Source: Diphasiastrum complanatum (Eukaryota > Streptophyta > Lycopodiopsida > Lycopodiales > Lycopodiaceae). Taken from it: a DNA stretch of 64,000 nt. Where the stretch lies: NCBI GenBank assembly GCA_029204225.1, contig CM055103.1:27864300-27928299 (forward strand), in the 5' to 3' direction. Below are positions 58,991 through 64,000 of this stretch, one piece after another. Numbering within the stretch: the first letter of the stretch is position 1; each line of letters begins with the position of its first letter. The position numbers were made by a program, and so were the translations under genes. Below the pieces are notes generated by a model, which ran no database searches, was not told where the DNA came from, and saw nothing but the letters and a program-made list of their open reading frames with translations.

Positions 58991-59268
58991 GAGACATCAA
59001 ATCTAATGTGATTTTTAGCTCTCTTTTTCCTCCAAAATGTAGATTGGAGTGTTTTTCGGTGTTCTTTTTTAATGTTGTGATGGGATGTCAAGCCCTTAGA
59101 GGGTGCTTTAGGTCTCCACTACCACTCCACACCTCGTTCGCTTGCTTACAATAGTCCAATCACAAGAAAACAAGCAAAACAAGTCTAAACTATCTCCAAA
59201 TCCACCTAAACACACTAAAAATGGCAAAACACCTAAAAAGATTAATAGAACTAGTCAGAGATGGCCTA

Positions 59269-59286
59269 TTCTCGGCAATGGCGCCA
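59269..59286 (-). other. tRNA-Asp primer-binding site (minus)
   Basis: Minus-strand TGGCGCCATTGCCGAGAA, one base from the LTR end CCCTACA at 59288. Confidence 0.75.
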
Positions 59287-59287
59287 C

Positions 59288-59780
59288 TGTAGGGTGTAGC
59301 AAGTCTTTGGAGAGCATCCCTCTACCTGTCAAAAGGGTTAAAACACTTGGATAGGAACCTACCTTAGTTTAGTTGCTAGTTTAGATCCTTTTCTAACTCT
59401 ACACTATTTCTACCCCCACTTTAACTATAACTTCCACTAACACTAATCACATACATTCATCATGAGAGTAGGTGAAAGGAGATGTGAGAGAGAGTTAGAG
59501 GGAGGTAGCCCATGTGCTCAACATCTTATGCTAAAGAAGAAGCTTTAAGAATGCTAAATCAACAACAATGCAAAATGGAAAGCAAATAGCAACATAAACA
59601 AAAGGCAAGAGCATAAACACATTAGCACATGAGGATGCTTGGCTCTCCAAAGTGGTAGAGTTTCCTCCTCTCAATTAACATGTAAAATGGTGTCCCTTGC
59701 CCCTTGCTTCCTATTGGCTACTTGCAAGAAGGTAGGATTGAAATCCTAACCTTTCAAAAGAAACACAAACTAATCTATGG
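59288..59780 (-). repeat. 5' LTR (family A), minus orientation
   Basis: Same blocks as 19440-20092 in reverse complement: AGAGTTTCCTCCTCTC, GCACATGAGGATGCTTGG and GTAGGTTCC-like ends. It anchors family A as a tRNA-Asp-primed gypsy LTR. Confidence 0.75.
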
Positions 59781-61020
59781 TGCACAAAGAAGCACACCCC
59801 ACCTACCACCACTTTGACTATTGACTAGTTACAAAACTTAGGAACTTAAGTTAACTTAAACTTTGGCCTTCTAATATTATTTTAGTTACATGGCCCAAAG
59901 TCAAGTTTATTCAAAATTAAATTATGTACAAGTGCTCATTGGGCTATGGGCTTATACACGCAGGAAGCCACGGCCCTCGCAACTTATTTCTACTACTTCC
60001 AGCTATTTTATTTATTTACACAAAAATACCCACAACAGCGTCACCACTAACGAGGTCGACAAGTAGCGGACCGACAAAGCAAAAACAAAGCCTAGTGTCT
60101 CACAATTATATTTTACGACAATGGGAATAAACACCTGGCCGAGTGAGCAAAAGGTCTTATTTCATGTGAAAGTGACAAAGAGTCATGGTGAATTGATAGT
60201 AGATAAATTCTTTTCTTCCTTAGTCACTTATGATGGAATCAAACAAGTGATCAGAAATAGATGTAGTAGGCTCGGCCAAGATTCTTATGGCGAATCATAG
60301 GATTTTTTTTAAGTTGGCGAGAGTTCAAAATGATTTTTTTGGACAAATGACCTTGGAAAATCTGATAGAACTAACATTCCCCTGAATCACTGATGAAATA
60401 TTTCTATATTTGAAAATCTCAAAAAAAAAAAAAAAAAACAAATTGTCAAAGGTTCTTAGAGAGAACTGATATTTGTGTAGAAAAGTTTGAACTTTTCCTT
60501 CAAAAAGTTATCAAAAACTTTAAAAAAAATCCTTCACTTTGTCTTCTATTTTAAGATTTAACCTTCGATGACCTAGCTATTAGTTTTTCTCACTGTTTTT
60601 GGCTATTTGTTTTTAAGTTTCTAGAAAATGGTTGAGAAGTAATCTTCGCCCTTCAATATGTGTCTTTAGATCATCGAGAAAATACTTGAAAGTCAATGAA
60701 GGTTGGTTGCAAGGGAGCATAAACTTATCAAGGTTTGATGAAGATTCTGTCCTCTTTTGTCTCCAAATTGAAGAAAATGAGTAAATTTTATGTTTCTTTG
60801 ATTTGTTAAAATCTAGATAGACCTTTAAACTGACGTAATGTGACATTCTTTGATCATCAATATCAGGTGATTACAAGCATTAGATTCACACAAGATCATG
60901 AAAATCACCCAAAACTAACCCTAAAAATGCAAATTAACACTATCATGCAAAGACCATGATGTCTAAATGCAAGCTAACAACATCCAAGCATCATAAACAT
61001 GCTGAAAATGAAAATAATAG
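59781..61020. other. Unassigned AT-rich DNA
   Basis: No recognised frame. On the minus strand 61020 downward should be the leader of the 61026 element. Confidence 0.4.
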
Positions 61021-61025
61021 TGTGA

Positions 61026-61043
61026 TCCCCGACAACAATGCCA
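61026..61043 (-). other. Degenerate tRNA-Asp primer-binding site (minus)
   Basis: Minus-strand TGGCATTGTTGTCGGGGA, four changes from the consensus, all readable as C/T or G/A changes except one. Adjoins the LTR fragment at 61047-61262. Confidence 0.6.
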
Positions 61044-61046
61044 AAA

Positions 61047-61262
61047 AGAGAGATTTCTTGTCCACCTTCAATCCTTAATCTAGGACATGCATATTGTGAA
61101 AGTATTGTACGTTAGGACCATAAATACAAGAGTGATTGGATGCTTGCTTAACAATCTATCAAAAAATTAGTCACACAAATGTTGATCTAGATTGGCAATT
61201 TGACAAACAACAAGCATTAACAATCAAAAGCATTGATCATAAATGGAGATCCAAGTTCACAC
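61047..61262 (-). repeat. LTR fragment (family B), minus orientation
   Basis: Reverse-complement match to 50580-50770, about 190 bp. Begins near CACATGTGTGAACTTGG at its high-coordinate side. Confidence 0.75.
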
Positions 61263-61554
61263 ATGTGAAATGAGGCCTATTGTACGGCCTGCAATTAGAG
61301 ATGGAAGGGTGAATCACTTTGCTTGCATTAGAGTGAGAGTGGGTGGAAGAGTGTGTGTGTGAGTGTGTTGGAAGAGAATGTGAGAGAAGTGAGAGAGGTA
61401 GAGTTAATGGTTAGCTTATCTTGGTGATTTGCAAGTAGAAGTAGATGTTAACACTCTTTGTTTTGCAAGCATCTTCACGGCTCCTAGGTTCGAGCCTGCT
61501 TCCCGTGCTACAAACAACTTAGGAGGAGAAGGTGGAAACCTTTTACTTCTTGAC
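61263..61554 (+). repeat. 5' LTR end of plus-strand gypsy element
   Basis: Ends CTTCTTGACA four bases before the primer site. The start of the LTR is not identified and may lie inside the family B fragment. GTGTGTGTGAGTGTG occurs at 61352. Confidence 0.5.
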
Positions 61555-61559
61555 AACGT

Positions 61560-61577
61560 TGGCGCCGTTGCCGGGGA
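61560..61577 (+). other. tRNA-Asp primer-binding site (plus)
   Basis: TGGCGCCGTTGCCGGGGA, a perfect match to the usual plant Tat/Athila primer site. Confidence 0.9.
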
Positions 61578-61689
61578 GCCAAATGCTTGCTAACTTTTGT
61601 TGTTTTTCATTTTTTTTTTTTTTACTTGCTTTGTTGTAGGGACTGGTCACTAGTTTTTAGTGGTTACTAACCAAGATACCCACAGGATT

Positions 61690-62600
61690 GGCCAAAAATA
61701 GAGAAAATCCAAAATTTACTATTTTTGGACGAAATTCTTCATTTTTGGAAGATGTTGGCTCGCCTCCTTCACCATTGTTAGATCTCATTGAGCCCAGTAC
61801 ATTGTCCAGAGGGCGAGCCAAGAGCCCAAGCACCCACCAGTTTACATTGAAAAGTGTGAAAATTTGGATTTTTACACTTTCTGGGATCCCAAACAGCCTA
61901 TCAACTGGGATTCAAGATTTGTACAATCCCAAAGTGTCATATCTCACTACTCTCTTATGGTCTTGGTTTGCCTATTTTCAGGTTGCATTACCCACTCAAG
62001 AAGAGCTTAATTTGAGTCAGGAGAGCCAAGACACCCAAAGAATCAGCCAGAAAGTCGAAAAATCCAATATTTACTATTTTTGGACTAAATTCTTTATTTT
62101 TGGATATGTTGGCTCGCCTCTTTCACCATTGATAGATCTCATTGAGCCCAGTACATTGTCTAGAGGGTGAACCAAGAGCCCAAGCACCCATCATGTTGCA
62201 TTGAAAAGTGTGAAGATCCTGATTTTTGCACTTTTTGGGATCCCGAATCTGAGAGACTTTTTGTGAGTGTCATATCTCATTGTCCCCTCAAGGTCTTGGT
62301 TCACCTATTTGCAGGTGGCATCCTCTACTTGTGAGGAGGCGAGTCAGGAGAACCAAGATATCTACCCATAGGATTGGCCAGAACCAGAGAAAACCCAAAA
62401 TTTACTATTTTTGGCCTATAGGCTTCACTTTTGGATATTTTGACTCGCCTCTTTAAGATATGAGAGATCTAATACATGTGTTGACATCCCTAGAGGGGCG
62501 AGCCATACTTCCCAAAGGATCCTTAGATTTGGACTTTTTTCACTCCTAGCTTCCTACAATCCCAAAATCACCCCAGGACTCCAAAATTTGATATCTTGAC
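61690..62600 (+). repeat. Leader tandem repeat, about 370-bp unit, three copies
   Basis: Units start near 61710, 62070 and 62395. Shared: TTTACTATTTTTGGAC, TTTTTGGA, GGCTCGCCTC, GATCTCATTGAGCCCAGTAC, then CCAGAGGGCGAGCCAAGAGC. The third copy is worn and lacks the middle. A 160-codon frame spans the first one and a half copies. Confidence 0.8.
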
Positions 62601-62699
62601 TCCTCCCTTGGGTATAACCTACATCCATCCACCCTTTATCATTGGCCAAAGAGGAGATCCAAAAATCTCATCCTATCTCCAACCATCACACTTTTTGTT

Positions 62700-63090
62700 C
62701 TCACCCAACTACATTGCTAGAATTGCCTTCCCATTTTGGGATCCCAAATCTGCAAGACCTTTTGTGAATCCCAAATCTACAATCCCCAATTCTCCAAATC
62801 CCCATATTCTCGTTTCCCATTGCCATCTTAAATCCCCAGATTTGCTTCCCTTATTCACTCTCCGACAATCCCCAAATCCACATGTCTTGAGACTTGTTAC
62901 AAATCCCAGATCTGCATTCCCCGAATTCCAACACCCAAATTTTGGGATCCCAAAAGTCCTAGAATCCCCAATTCCACCTCCCCAGATCTCATTCCCCAAT
63001 TCCATATTCCAAAGCTTACATTCGTACATTCCCAATTTCACATTCCTAGAATTTGAATTCTTGGATCCCCAAACAAGATACTTTTCTCGA
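62700..63090 (+). repeat. Dispersed AATCCCCAAATCTGC-type motif array
   Basis: About 15 copies of a roughly 12-base motif (GATCCCAAATCTGC, AATCCCAAATCTAC, AATCCCCAGATTTGC, AATCCCAGATCTGC, AATCCCCAATTCC), all in one orientation, just before gag. Confidence 0.75.
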
Positions 63091-63243
63091 TTGTGAACTT
63101 ACACAAGATCTTTTGTTTGGATGCAACTAAGATCAGGTCGAAAGACTAAATCTAGGATCTCGAGAGAGGAAGGAAGTTCACTTGGAGACCAGGAACCATC
63201 AACTAGTCATCCCCAATCCAAGAATCTCCAGAAGTAGTTCAAC

Positions 63244-63949
63244 ATGGCTGCCAATAATCCAAACCAACCTCAAGAGAATCCAGTACCACCTGAGGTACCA
63301 GGAGCCCAAAGGATTCCCAACCTGTTAGCCTTTGCTGTACCATTACCAGGAGCCATTCCACATAATCGACAAGCTCCTACACTCGATCTGCCATGATATG
63401 ATGGTACTACCGACCTAGCACGCTACCTTCAGATTTATGAGGAAGCACGTGAAGTCTATGGAGAGACAACTTCGAAAGAAAAACTCCGACTCTTTAGTAT
63501 GACCCTCACTAATGCCGCTCGTGAGTGGTATTTCAATCTTGAGCGTCACGAATGAAACGAGTGGGAATCACTCAAGGACTCCTTCGTTAAGAGATTCAAA
63601 TCATCCAGATTCCTTGAAAGCCCATTTTTATTGCTTAGTAAGATCAAAATGAGAGAGGATGAGAGGGTACGCGATTACATCGAACAACTCAAACGTCTTA
63701 AGACTGAATGCCCTACCCACTTGGCACCTGATCAGGCTGTGGTTCATGGCTGGCCTCCCAAAATCTATCCGGCGTGAACTTAGACCTCCAGAATCCTATG
63801 CTACATTACGTGATGCTATGGATGATGGCATGCACGAAGAGGATGAAGGCTCCGATGAAGAATACGAACCCCAACGTTCTGGAGCCATTGTCTCTGACCA
63901 AAATCATAGATCTCAAGGTGAAAGATCCTCTGCCAATGTTGCCACATAA
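63244..63949 (+). pseudogene. Gypsy gag (retrotransposon gag), broken
   Basis: ATG 63244 begins MAANNPNQPQENPVPPEVPG. The core reads TDLARYLQIYEEAREVYG, LFSMTLTNAAREWYFNL, NEWESLKDSFVKRFKSS and VRDYIEQLKRLKTECPTH, the standard gypsy capsid pattern. TGA stops at 63394 and 63553 sit where CGA (Arg) is likely. A frameshift near 63730-63750 moves the frame for the acidic tail (DDGMHEEDEGSDEEYEP) ending 63949. The element continues past the window. Confidence 0.85.
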
Positions 63950-64000
63950 TTTTTGTTACAGCAACTTGAAACCATGAATAAAACCCACCAGGCACAGATG

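Overview
The window is nuclear DNA of a land plant, probably one with a large, transposon-rich genome such as a fern, other non-seed plant or gymnosperm; the clade is a guess. Two host genes have plant introns and recognisable plant proteins. Nearly everything else is LTR-retrotransposon debris of the Ty1/copia and Ty3/gypsy types, primed by initiator-Met or Asp tRNA, with long microsatellites. No bacterial operon, rRNA or CRISPR array was seen.

1-13.5 kb: a complete five-exon gene on the minus strand for a PHP-domain phosphoesterase (461 codons). All splice phases agree. Intron 2 is 10.9 kb and holds a decayed copia element (2.9-5.3 kb), a young chromodomain gypsy element with both LTRs and a 5-bp target duplication (5509-11064), and a 130-bp-arm inverted repeat (11.86-12.16 kb).

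13.5-32.6 kb: a copia gag remnant (15 kb, minus); a gypsy 3' part (17.1-20.1 kb, plus) with integrase tail, a short-motif array, an extra ORF and an LTR; a 2.6-kb C-poor stretch; a gypsy-type LTR head; a copia RT/RNase H with 3' LTR (23.0-25.1 kb); then AT-rich decayed DNA with several inverted repeats, a second copy of the 19.4-20.1 kb LTR (minus) and a copia-like LTR (32 kb).

32.6-36.2 kb: exon 1 of a MAP70 (microtubule-associated protein 70) gene on the plus strand (33038-33272) among AT/AC microsatellites and unusual poly-G/poly-C palindromic islands. No further MAP70 exon was recognised up to 64 kb, so intron 1 exceeds 30 kb or the gene is broken.

36.2-57.7 kb: a CACTA-like fragment; copia gag/protease pieces with a cluster of minus-strand initiator-Met primer sites; a GC-rich satellite of about 330-350 bp; a (GA)118 tract; and a large duplication (38641-47396 copied as 51521-54226) in which the second copy lacks two internal segments, each bounded by microhomology. 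A CT/CTCC/CT array lies at 57.26-57.71 kb.

58-64 kb: three gypsy elements with tRNA-Asp primer sites (two minus, one plus). The plus one runs from LTR through leader repeats into gag at the window edge.

The most distinctive theme is that unrelated LTR elements each carry their own array of short motifs or hairpins in non-coding DNA, usually between primer site and first ORF. Premature stops in most element ORFs fit C-to-T change at CAG, CGA or TGG codons, as expected from DNA methylation.
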